IMG/VR virus record: IMGVR_UViG_3300036401_000511
Location: 1 to 40,365 of that record
Length of the DNA stretch: 40,365 bases
Origin: a virus
Reading direction: 5' to 3' (one strand)
Part shown: positions 23,120 to 29,243 of the stretch, piece by piece
Layout of the letters: the number at the start of each line of letters is the position of its first letter
How positions within the stretch are numbered: position 1 is the first letter of the stretch
The notes under the pieces: model-generated
Seen by the model: the letters and a program-made list of their open reading frames with translations, nothing else
Databases searched by the model: none
What the model was told of the DNA's origin: nothing
Program-made: the position numbers and the translations under genes

Positions 23120-23357
23120 GGAAACTAGCAGCACGCTGTCCGCAGATCGGATCAGGGTCGAAGTGGTGGCTTGCAAGCACTGTCGTGCCCTGGCGGTGCT
23201 GATCGGTGATACCCGAGTGACGAGTCATAAGTGTGCAGGACAGTGGGAAGTTCTCTGCACGGAACGCGTAAGTACGCGGCTCATCGTGGACGCCCTGCTA
23301 AAAAGCCCGCCCCCTGCTGCAAACGCTGACGCGCCGAAGGAGACAAATGCCCCCTAG
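23106..23357 (+). CDS. MPP-module mini-gene 7, 83 aa
   Basis: Start module GAGAGAAATGCCCCTG. Central beta-like region with ACKHCRALAVLIGDT...SHKC (CxxC...HxxC), a possible zinc ribbon. Shared tail SPPPAANADAPKETNAP overlaps the next start by 11 nt. Confidence 0.65.
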   Translation: MPLFEETSSTLSADRIRVEVVACKHCRALAVLIGDTRVTSHKCAGQWEVLCTERVSTRLIVDALLKSPPPAANADAPKETNAP

Positions 23358-23592
23358 CGCACAATACAGCCGCACGCCGTCCGATACGGAGCGTTTGGAC
23401 TGGCTGGAGCAAATCATCGGCCATGACGAAATGCGTATTGCATGGCAGGACGAGTACAACAAGATTCAGCTTGTCGCACAGGGTTGGTGCTTTGTGGGAC
23501 GAGACTTACGGCAGGCGATTGATCGCTTCCTGCTAAATTATTCGCCCCCGGCGAAAGCGCCTGACGCGCCGAAGGACACAAATGCCCCCTAA
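23347..23592 (+). CDS. MPP-module mini-gene 8, 81 aa
   Basis: Start module GAGACAAATGCCCCCTAG. The body begins SDTERLDWLEQIIG, a motif frequent in small phage proteins that end with a helix like DLRQAIDRFL, also present. Shared tail SPPAKAPDAPKDTNAP. The stop overlaps the next mini-frame by 11 nt. Confidence 0.65.
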   Translation: MPPSAQYSRTPSDTERLDWLEQIIGHDEMRIAWQDEYNKIQLVAQGWCFVGRDLRQAIDRFLLNYSPPAKAPDAPKDTNAP

Positions 23593-23611
23593 CGCAGAAC
23601 ACACTAGCTGA
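23582..23611 (+). CDS. Nine-codon remnant of an MPP mini-gene
   Basis: ATGCCCCCT starts a reading frame of only nine codons (MPPNAEHTS) before TGA, and another start module follows after 8 nt. Best read as a start module whose body was lost, evidence that the train is remodelled by deletion between repeated modules. May not be a functional gene. Confidence 0.35.
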   Translation: MPPNAEHTS

Positions 23612-23619
23612 GGAGAGAA

Positions 23620-23760
23620 ATGCCCCCTGTATTGAATGAATCACAGCGCACTGCGATTCTGAACCCCTGCATCGAAGCGGAAGACTGTGCAGACCCGAAG
23701 TACAAGCATTACCGTCTTCCGTGGTCCATCATTCTCACGTGCAATGTAGGCTTTGAATGA
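23620..23760 (+). CDS. MPP-module mini-gene 9, 46 aa
   Basis: Start module GGAGAGAAATGCCCCCTG. Short protein with four Cys-or-His positions (NPCIEAEDCADPKYKHY...CNV). Ends at TGA 23758-23760. The next 60 nt contain a Cys-Pro-Cys-Gly string in another frame (about 23781-23792), so this gene may once have been longer and been cut by a frameshift. Confidence 0.5.
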   Translation: MPPVLNESQRTAILNPCIEAEDCADPKYKHYRLPWSIILTCNVGFE

Positions 23761-23820
23761 ATCGAACACTTTGAAGGCTTGCCCGTGTGGCAAGTATCAA
23801 TTGCCCGAATCGCGCGAACC

Positions 23821-24084
23821 ATGGATCATTTGATACCCGTAACCGAGTGGCCCCAGAACGTTATCCGCCAAGCCCGAGAATTGCAAACCCGTATCCTGCA
23901 CGGTGTCGGAGGAAACTGGGAGATGGAAGAGAAGGGAGGCATGGCCCTGCATCTACGCAGACGGCTTTCCATTGAAGAGATGAACCTGCTTTACCAAGTC
24001 AATCGAACTTGCCCCGTGTTCACGCACGGCGCGGCCTCCGATCTGCTAGGCGATTCGGCTGAAACGGAGAGAAATGCCCCCTGA
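23821..24084 (+). CDS. MPP-train mini-gene 10, 87 aa, no start module
   Basis: Helical protein with WPQNVIRQARELQTRIL and a later beta/helix region (GGMALHLRRRLSIEEMNLLY), ending in the shared ETERNAP tail. Unlike its neighbours it lacks the ATGCCCCC start; ATG 23821 is the first reasonable start, with a TTG at 23779 in frame. The 5' module was probably lost. Confidence 0.5.
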   Translation: MDHLIPVTEWPQNVIRQARELQTRILHGVGGNWEMEEKGGMALHLRRRLSIEEMNLLYQVNRTCPVFTHGAASDLLGDSAETERNAP

Positions 24085-24286
24085 GGCGATAAAGAGCCAA
24101 CTGGCGCGGGTCATCGAGGAACTGTCGGATGCGGTGGCAACCTTGGGGGTTATCGGGCGGCACTATCAAGAGGCAAGAGATTGGCAGCGCTGCGGTTTGT
24201 ATCTACAGTTTCAGCACAAGCTCGGGGAAGTGTTGATAGGTCTGGACAGGAAACGCCACGATGAACCAGGAAACCACGCTACCTGA
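24074..24286 (+). CDS. MPP-module mini-gene 11, 70 aa
   Basis: Start module GGAGAGAAATGCCCCCTGAG, 11-nt overlap with the previous stop. Helical (IKSQLARVIEELSDAVATLGVIGRHYQEA). No family recognised. Its end overlaps the next short frame by 26 bp. Confidence 0.6.
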   Translation: MPPEAIKSQLARVIEELSDAVATLGVIGRHYQEARDWQRCGLYLQFQHKLGEVLIGLDRKRHDEPGNHAT

Positions 24287-24341
24287 CAAGGAAGAGGAAG
24301 AGGAGAGGCTGGCGAGTGTCTCGCTGACACCGAGGCAATGA
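24261..24341 (+). CDS. Short acidic frame, 26 aa, possibly the 5' part of 24342-24476
   Basis: ATG 24261 gives an acidic peptide with DKEEEEERLASVSLTPRQ, then TGA 24339-24341. The next gene continues in the same frame at the very next codon (GTG 24342). The two could be one 71-residue gene broken by TGG-to-TGA change, or be read through. Confidence 0.4.
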   Translation: MNQETTLPDKEEEEERLASVSLTPRQ

Positions 24342-24476
24342 GTGTTTATCATCTCCTGTCTGAACCTTGTGAATCAAAGCGCCTATACGCAAACGAAGGA
24401 GTGCCGCGAGCACGCTTACTATCTGGAGTGCCGGATCGTTGAAGAACTGGCGGCGCGGCAAGCGGCGGAAGGATGA
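24342..24476 (+). CDS. Small helical protein, 44 aa
   Basis: GTG start directly after an in-frame TGA. The product (FIISCLNLVNQSAYTQ, CREHAYYLECRIVEELAARQ) looks like a real helical protein with three Cys. It ends in an ATGA overlap with the zinc-finger gene. See 24261-24341 for the possible 5' part. Confidence 0.45.
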   Translation: MFIISCLNLVNQSAYTQTKECREHAYYLECRIVEELAARQAAEG

Positions 24477-24622
24477 TACTTCAGCCGTGGTCTACCCGTA
24501 AATCGAAGGGGAAGATACCGAAGGTTGTGTACTGTCAGAAGTGTGGCGCTGGTATGAAGACCTGGAGAATGCGGGTCCACAAAAGAGAGTGCAAGCCTGA
24601 AACGGAGAGAAATGCCCCCTGA
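24473..24622 (+). CDS. Small zinc-finger protein, 49 aa
   Basis: Contains YCQKCGAGMKTWRMRVHKREC, i.e. CxxC followed by H and C at finger spacing, with basic surroundings suited to nucleic-acid binding. It ends with the shared KPETERNAP tail and an 11-nt overlap with the next start. ATG 24473 overlaps the previous stop (ATGA). Confidence 0.65.
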   Translation: MILQPWSTRKSKGKIPKVVYCQKCGAGMKTWRMRVHKRECKPETERNAP

Positions 24623-24860
24623 CACGGAAAGCAGCTATCAGACGCTGTTGCAGACGCTATTCGGCACTGTTAGATACACGGTTCCGTTTGTGCAATCGAG
24701 TGACCCGCCGTCAGCGACTACGTGGATTTCTTATACCGGACCCTTCGATATCGAGAGACTCGTACAGGCAATCAACCGGCTGGCCGACGTGCTAGAAAAG
24801 TCGCCCCCTGCTAAGAACCCCGGCACGCAGCCTCCTGATACCAAAGGCGAGGTCCGATAA
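24612..24860 (+). CDS. MPP-module mini-gene 12, 82 aa
   Basis: Start module GGAGAGAAATGCCCCCTGAC. Variable Ser/Thr-rich body, then VQAINRLADVLEKS shared with mini-gene 3, then SPPAKNPGTQPP, a variant of the common tail. Last gene before the operon terminator. Confidence 0.65.
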   Translation: MPPDTESSYQTLLQTLFGTVRYTVPFVQSSDPPSATTWISYTGPFDIERLVQAINRLADVLEKSPPAKNPGTQPPDTKGEVR

Positions 24861-24970
24861 GGCGGATACTGTTAAAAGCCGCTATACTGGCAGACAACCC
24901 GCGTTCTTTACAACCAAAATACACCATAGACAACGGACTCCCGCCGCGCGGTCGAAAACAGACCAAGAGT

Positions 24971-24991
24971 GACGCCGTGCGGCGTCTTTTT
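24971..24991 (+). terminator. Intrinsic terminator of the early operon
   Basis: GACGCC-gtgc-GGCGTC followed by TTTTT and a further T-rich stretch is a textbook rho-independent terminator. It lies 110 bp after the last mini-gene and separates the early operon from the PEP-CTERM cargo gene. Confidence 0.85.
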
Positions 24992-25073
24992 CCCTTTTTC
25001 TGGCGCGCCAATGTCATACAATGCAAGCGGCAGAGAATCTCCTTACCGGCGGTTTTCTCCCGACGCGGATAGC

Positions 25074-25122
25074 GGGGCCAGGTCTTCCTCGAATGGGTAC
25101 AAGCTCCTTCGCTCCTGGCCCC
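25074..25122 (+). promoter_or_regulatory. Leader hairpin upstream of the PEP-CTERM gene
   Basis: GGGGCCAGG (25074-25082) and CCTGGCCCC (25114-25122) are perfect complements around a 31-nt loop, ending 30 bp before the ATG of the cargo gene. With no T-run it is more likely a 5'-UTR structure or a protein-binding site than a terminator. The rest of the gap 24861-25151 holds the early terminator and no other gene that I can support. Confidence 0.5.
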
Positions 25123-25151
25123 GGTATTCGTATTCTCAAAGAAGGAGCTTC

Positions 25152-25946
25152 ATGAACAGAAACACACTGCTACTCTTTTCCGCGCTGGCCTTTCTGGCGC
25201 TGCCCGCGTATGCCACGCCGGTCTCCGGCGCGTTCGGCATTGAGGGCGGCGGCGCCGGCGCGGTGGGCTTTTCGCTCAACTTCGCGTGCGCTCCCGGGTT
25301 GTCACGGGCCTTCCCCTGTCCGACCAGCACCTCCGGCAACTTTCTTACCACGCAGGCCGTCGGAGATTTCTCCGGCTACCTGGGGCAAGGCGGCTTTATC
25401 GAATCCTTGAATCCAACCGTGGCGCCGCCCAACACCACAGTAGACCTGAAGAACTTCATTGCCTTTTCCTCGTCCGGCCTGCCGAATCCGGTGACGACCC
25501 CCGACATTGCTTTGGATCTGAACAAGGTGCTGTTGGGCGTGGAAGGCACGGGGGAGTGCGGTTTGCCGGCGGCAGCGGGGCAGAACTGTACCCCGCAGGG
25601 GATTCCGCAGCTCGTCAACCCCGACAACCCGCTGGGGCTCTCCGTGTTCAATTTCTCCAACACACAGACCGGCGCCACCGTTTCCTTCTCGATGAACGGG
25701 ACGGCGCGGCGGCTTTCGACGGGGGAGACGTCGGGGTTCACCGGAGTATTCACGGCGAACTTCATCGGCACCAATTATCAGGCTCTGTTTGCCGCCTTGA
25801 ATGCGGGCCTGACCATCAATACGCCGTATTCCGCCACGTTCATCGTGAAGCCCGCCTCGGAAGTACCGGAGGTGGGAACGCTTTCCATGATGCTCGGCGG
25901 CCTGCTGTTCTTAGGTAGCACGGGATTCCGGCGGTTCTGCCGCTAG
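25152..25946 (+). CDS. Secreted PEP-CTERM sorting-domain protein (host-like cargo), 264 aa
   Basis: N-terminal signal peptide (NRNTLLLFSALAFLALPAYA, cleavage expected after residue about 21). The mature Gly/Ser/Asn-rich beta protein has two possible disulphide pairs. The C-terminal sorting signal VPEVGTLSMMLGGLLFLG is followed by FRRF: PEP-like motif, hydrophobic helix, basic end. PEP-CTERM tails are processed by exosortase/EpsH systems in Gram-negative bacteria that make exopolysaccharide. ATG 25152 has an AAGGAG site. It sits between the early operon and the lysogeny genes, the usual place for lysogenic-conversion cargo, and probably alters the host surface. Confidence 0.85.
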   Translation: MNRNTLLLFSALAFLALPAYATPVSGAFGIEGGGAGAVGFSLNFACAPGLSRAFPCPTSTSGNFLTTQAVGDFSGYLGQGGFIESLNPTVAPPNTTVDLKNFIAFSSSGLPNPVTTPDIALDLNKVLLGVEGTGECGLPAAAGQNCTPQGIPQLVNPDNPLGLSVFNFSNTQTGATVSFSMNGTARRLSTGETSGFTGVFTANFIGTNYQALFAALNAGLTINTPYSATFIVKPASEVPEVGTLSMMLGGLLFLGSTGFRRFCR

Positions 25947-25995
25947 CATCCCTTCCTTTGGGGCGGGCGGGGTTTCGCATCCTTCCCGTCCGCTT

Positions 25996-26319
25996 CTACC
26001 CGACTGGCTCTTTCAGTTCCCGCGGCAGGTATTTGGCGAGCAGCGCGTCGATGGCGTCCTTCAGCTCCTGGGGCGCGGTTTTCGACTGGAACAGCGCCTC
26101 GAGCGCCAGCCGCCGGCGGCCCTCGGCCGTGCGTTTCGCTTTGCGGTCGGCGTACACTTTATCGCGCAGCGCCATCAACAGCAGGTCCTGCAGCTTGATG
26201 CCGTGCGCGCGCGCCATGATGATCACGTCGTCGCGAAAGTGCTCGGAGGTCAGGCAGCATATTTTGGCTCGTCCGCGAAGGCTCTTCATGCTGATGTAGT
26301 CGCTGTTGGGACCGCGCAT
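25996..26319 (-). CDS. Hypothetical helical (possible regulatory) protein, about 107 aa
   Basis: The sequence includes KSLRGRAKICCLTSEHFRDD, then ARAHGIKLQDLLLMALRDKVYADRKAKRT, resembling a ribbon-helix-helix or short DNA-binding helical protein, followed by a charged helical tail. Start uncertain: ATG 26319 or 26289, and a TTG at 26400 is also in frame. Divergent from the integrase operon across a region with repeated GTACT motifs, hence a candidate lysogeny regulator. Confidence 0.55.
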   Translation of the reverse strand: MRGPNSDYISMKSLRGRAKICCLTSEHFRDDVIIMARAHGIKLQDLLLMALRDKVYADRKAKRTAEGRRRLALEALFQSKTAPQELKDAIDALLAKYLPRELKEPVG

Positions 26320-26323
26320 AAAA

Positions 26324-26626
26324 GGTACTACGTTAGGTAGCAAACGCGCCCGTACGCCAGTTTCGCATATTTTGACGTGCTGTAAATAGTGTCTAAGCAA
26401 AAGAATCTAGCAGTACTAATCGCTGGTTTTGTGAGTACTATTCCAGCGGCTTTTTTCGAATGCCCGCTAGTTGCTTGATAGCGTTCAGGATTAACAATAA
26501 GTCAAAGTGTAATCGCTCTGCTAGCGCTTCGTATGGCGCTTGTGGCGGCCCGAAAAAGCGCTTGCAATTCAAATCAAGCGAGAGTAAATTCGCGAGTATC
26601 GGTTCCCCTGGTACTCAGTCAGTACC
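26324..26626. promoter_or_regulatory. Regulatory region with repeated GTACT motifs
   Basis: This gap between the divergent genes at 26319 and 26662 contains GGTACT (26324), AGTACT (26412), AGTACT (26434), GGTACT (26610) and AGTACC (26621); the last two form the palindrome GGTACT-cagtc-AGTACC. Five copies in about 300 bp suggest operator or excisionase sites. No convincing -35/-10 pair stands out. Confidence 0.45.
26421..26456 (+). terminator. Probable intrinsic terminator
   Basis: CGCTGG (26421-26426) and CCAGCG (26443-26448) form a stem that is followed by GCTTTTTTCG. It points rightward and could stop transcripts from the PEP-CTERM gene before they reach the integrase. One GTACT motif lies in its loop. 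Confidence 0.6.
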
Positions 26627-26661
26627 AAAACCACCGACGCCATACACGAAGGGAAATTCCA

Positions 26662-26859
26662 GTGAACGCTACCTCTCTGCCCGTGGGCTCTTTATTTCCA
26701 GTGGAGGACCGGTCGAGAGACCAGCGTCTGGAGCAGATGCTCGCGCTGCACGAGGCCGGCGCGTCCTTAGCGAAAATTAGCGCCATGTTCCACATTTCGA
26801 TGGCCGCCGCGGCGTGTCTCTTGGCGGAAAGAGCTGCGGAAAGCGACCCAAGAGCCTGA
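26662..26859 (+). CDS. Small helix-turn-helix protein, possible excisionase, 65 aa
   Basis: RLEQMLALHEAGASLAKISAMFHISMAAAACLLAE reads as a helix-turn-helix of the Hin/resolvase type (HEAG.S...I...F..S). GTG 26662 with GAAGGG upstream is the best start; further upstream the open frame lacks sense. It ends 4 bp before the integrase, so a recombination directionality factor is plausible. Confidence 0.55.
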   Translation: MNATSLPVGSLFPVEDRSRDQRLEQMLALHEAGASLAKISAMFHISMAAAACLLAERAAESDPRA

Positions 26860-26863
26860 TTTT

Positions 26864-28156
26864 ATGGCCTCTCGCGCCCATATCCTTGCAATGCCTTTAG
26901 CGTCTAAGCTATTGTTGACTGCAGAGGAGGTGCAGCAATTGGCGAGACGCAGAGCGCAACACCCGACGGTTTTTAAAGAGAATGGCATGTGGGTGATTCG
27001 CCCAGTTATGGATGCGATCAACGAACAGGGCAAACTCGTACCCACGCGCCCGCGGCATTATATTGGGCCGGCGGCCGGCACCGATAAGCTCAGCAAGGAT
27101 GATGCCCAGGACATTGCCGATAATGGCGTTCTCAAACAACTGAACCGCTTTGTGCAACAGCCGCAGAGTATCGTGCGGATCGCGGGCTTTGTCGAGCAGA
27201 AGTTTATTCCCGAATGGGTCGAAAAGAAGAAGTGTGCCGGCAAAGAGCATTATCAGTATTGCCTCAAGAAGGCGATGCCGGTGATTGGCGACATTCGTCT
27301 GCGGGATTTCAAGGTCGGCGATGTGCGCCGGCTCTGTACTGTGTTGGAGCAGGAGGGGTGTTCGCCGAAGACCATCAAGAATGTGAAAACGGCCGTGGTC
27401 ACCGTGATCAACTTTGCGAAACAGGAAGGCTACTTTTGCGGTGACAACCCGGCGCAACTGGTGAGGCTGGAGGCCAGTCGACCCAAGGAACGCTACAGTT
27501 ATTCCTTCGAGGATGCCCAAAGGGTGCTGGCGGAACTCGGTACGCCCGTGGCGGAAATGGTGTTTACGTCCATGACAACCAGCTTGAACGTGGCGGAGCT
27601 CTGCGGTCTGCGTAACAAACGGCTGAACCTGACGGCAGCCACGCGCTTCTCGGCCGGCGAGGCCATCCCGCCCTTCTCTGCCCTGGTGCGCGAAAACTAT
27701 TACCGCAACACCTGGGGCACGGTGAAGACCGGCAAGCGGTATCGCACGGTCGGTCTGCCGGACTATGTCGTCGAGCGGCTGCTGCGACTGGCGGAATCCT
27801 CGCCTTTCAAAGGGCCGAATGATCCGGTGTTTGCCAGTCGTGCCGGCACGCCGATGGATGCGCATAACGTAAACAACCGAGCGTTCAAAAAAGTCAGCGA
27901 AAAGGTGAATCTACCGGTAACGTGGCATATCTTCCGGCACTCAGCCGCCAGCTTTGTCGAAGCGATGGACATGCCGCTGAGCGATCGCGAGAAAATTATG
28001 GGTCATGCCAACGCGCAGCAGACCATGCACTATACGCACTCCGATGTCGAGCGCCGGCGCAAGAATCAGAATCAACTGGCCGAGCGCATCATACCGGAAC
28101 GTGACAAGCGCATGCGCGATCTGATGCGCACGGATGTAGCAGGACCGAAGCAATGA
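26864..28156 (+). CDS. int: Tyrosine recombinase integrase, 430 aa
   Basis: A core-binding domain (residues about 105-205, VEQKFIPEWVEKKK, SPKTIKNVKTAVVTVINFA) is followed by the catalytic domain. Catalytic residues: H355 and R358 in WHIFRHS, H381 in GHANAQQTMHY, nucleophile Y390 in MHYTHSD, and a lysine around 288-291. The place of the first catalytic Arg (TG.R..E) reads TTSLNVAEL, with Asn242 where Arg is expected. The gene lies just upstream of the tRNA-Pro attP core. Together they make site-specific integration into a host tRNA-Pro gene very likely. Confidence 0.9.
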   Translation: MASRAHILAMPLASKLLLTAEEVQQLARRRAQHPTVFKENGMWVIRPVMDAINEQGKLVPTRPRHYIGPAAGTDKLSKDDAQDIADNGVLKQLNRFVQQPQSIVRIAGFVEQKFIPEWVEKKKCAGKEHYQYCLKKAMPVIGDIRLRDFKVGDVRRLCTVLEQEGCSPKTIKNVKTAVVTVINFAKQEGYFCGDNPAQLVRLEASRPKERYSYSFEDAQRVLAELGTPVAEMVFTSMTTSLNVAELCGLRNKRLNLTAATRFSAGEAIPPFSALVRENYYRNTWGTVKTGKRYRTVGLPDYVVERLLRLAESSPFKGPNDPVFASRAGTPMDAHNVNNRAFKKVSEKVNLPVTWHIFRHSAASFVEAMDMPLSDREKIMGHANAQQTMHYTHSDVERRRKNQNQLAERIIPERDKRMRDLMRTDVAGPKQ

Positions 28157-28371
28157 GCAAAGAGATCATTTGGACGCCGTCCCTGATGGGCCTGAAAGGC
28201 GGTGCGGCCCGCGTGGAAAAAGGCCTGTCGATGGTAAGTAAAAAGCGCCGCCGCGAAATTTCGAAGCTGGGTGCGGCGGCGCGTTGGGGAAAACGAAAAC
28301 CGGCCGGGAAAGAGAGTTCGCCCAAAAAAGCCACGAATTCTGCCCAGCTAACTGTCCAGCGACGTGGCTAA
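28153..28371 (+). CDS. Small basic protein, 72 aa
   Basis: ATGA overlap with the integrase stop. Strongly basic with SKKRRREISKLGAAARWGKRKPA, a Gly-Ala-Arg-Trp pattern common in small phage and plasmid proteins of unknown function. It ends about 30 bp before the attP core. Confidence 0.5.
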   Translation: MSKEIIWTPSLMGLKGGAARVEKGLSMVSKKRRREISKLGAAARWGKRKPAGKESSPKKATNSAQLTVQRRG

Positions 28372-28403
28372 GCAATTGAAAACTAAGGCACTTATTGCGA
28401 TAG

Positions 28404-28457
28404 AGCGCCTGGTTCGGGACCAGGAGGTCGGTGGTTCGAATCCACTCGCCCCGACCA
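28404..28457 (+). other. attP: attP core: 3' half of a tRNA-Pro(CGG) gene
   Basis: The segment folds as the anticodon arm (CCTGG-ttCGGga-CCAGG, anticodon CGG at 28415-28417), the variable loop, the T arm (GGTGG-ttcgaat-CCACT), the 3' acceptor strand (CGCCCCG), discriminator A and CCA. The 5' acceptor and D arms are absent upstream, so it is not a working tRNA. Integrating phages carry such 3' halves to rebuild the tRNA gene after insertion. It lies downstream of the integrase, as expected. The rest of 28372-28620 shows no gene that I can support. Confidence 0.9.
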
Positions 28458-28620
28458 ACCTTCCTCCCGCTAACTTCCTACTAAATCAGCAACTTATAGG
28501 CGCGCCCTTCGCTTCAACGAGACTCCCTCGATTTTGCCCTGAGCGCCTGTTTTGGGGTCATTTTGCCCGAATTCTGCCCAGCTTCCTGCCCGTGGAACCA
28601 GGAGGTCATTCGGTTTTGTT

Positions 28621-28833
28621 ATGCATCTCGATGAAGAGCTGCACATTGCGGAGCTGCACGAAGCCGCGGCGCCGCTGGCCATCCTGCGCATTCTGGCTCG
28701 CCTGCGGCCGCCTTCACGTCTGCGGGTTCTCGAGTGTGTGCGTTTGGTGGTTGCGGCCGATGCGTCAGTTGCCGGCATCATCGACCGGCTCACAGAGAAC
28801 CACCATCCGGCGGTCAAGGAACCCGAGTCATGA
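28621..28833 (+). CDS. Hypothetical small helical protein, 70 aa
   Basis: Helical protein (ELHEAAAPLAILRILARLRPPSRLRVLECVRLVV). AGGAGG lies 15 bp before ATG 28621, a long but possible spacing. Coupled by ATGA overlap to the VRR-NUC gene. No family recognised. Confidence 0.55.
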   Translation: MHLDEELHIAELHEAAAPLAILRILARLRPPSRLRVLECVRLVVAADASVAGIIDRLTENHHPAVKEPES

Positions 28834-29225
28834 GTGCACTGCCCTTCGACCTGAAAGAGCGCGACATCACGCGCCAGGTCTGCGATTTCCTGCGCGCCCA
28901 TCGCTGGCGCCTGCTGCGTATGAACGTCGGCAAGGTCCAGTTTAACGACGCCGGCTGGACGCAGTTCGGCGAGACGGGTATGCCGGATTATCTGGCGCTC
29001 TATTATTTGCCGGGCTCATTGGCGGTCGTGATGTGGTTGGAATTTAAGCAGCGCAAAGGGAAGCTCGCCAGGCACCAGGAACTCTGGCACGCGCGCGAGC
29101 GCAAGGACGGCGCCGCGGTCTATACCGTGCGCGATTACGAGAGTTTCCGAACGTTTTATGCCGCGACCTTCGACCGGGCGGATTCGCCGGTCCGGGGGCA
29201 GCGGGAATTAGCAGCGAATTTATAG
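28830..29225 (+). CDS. VRR-NUC-type nuclease, 131 aa
   Basis: PD-(D/E)XK nuclease of VRR-NUC style: GMPDYLALYY (the D in PD), then VVMWLEFKQRKGKLARHQELW (E-x-K catalytic pair and Q helix), then AAVYTVRDYESF. Stand-alone phage VRR-NUC proteins are thought to cleave branched DNA such as Holliday junctions, and this one may partner with the RecT-like annealing protein. ATG 28830 is preferred to a longer upstream frame. Confidence 0.85.
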   Translation: MSALPFDLKERDITRQVCDFLRAHRWRLLRMNVGKVQFNDAGWTQFGETGMPDYLALYYLPGSLAVVMWLEFKQRKGKLARHQELWHARERKDGAAVYTVRDYESFRTFYAATFDRADSPVRGQRELAANL

Positions 29226-29243
29226 CATTCGGAGTTATTTGCG

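Noticed and set aside
28381-28457. Functional phage-encoded tRNA-Pro
   Set aside because: No D arm or 5' acceptor strand complementary to CGCCCCG is found upstream; only the 3' half is present.
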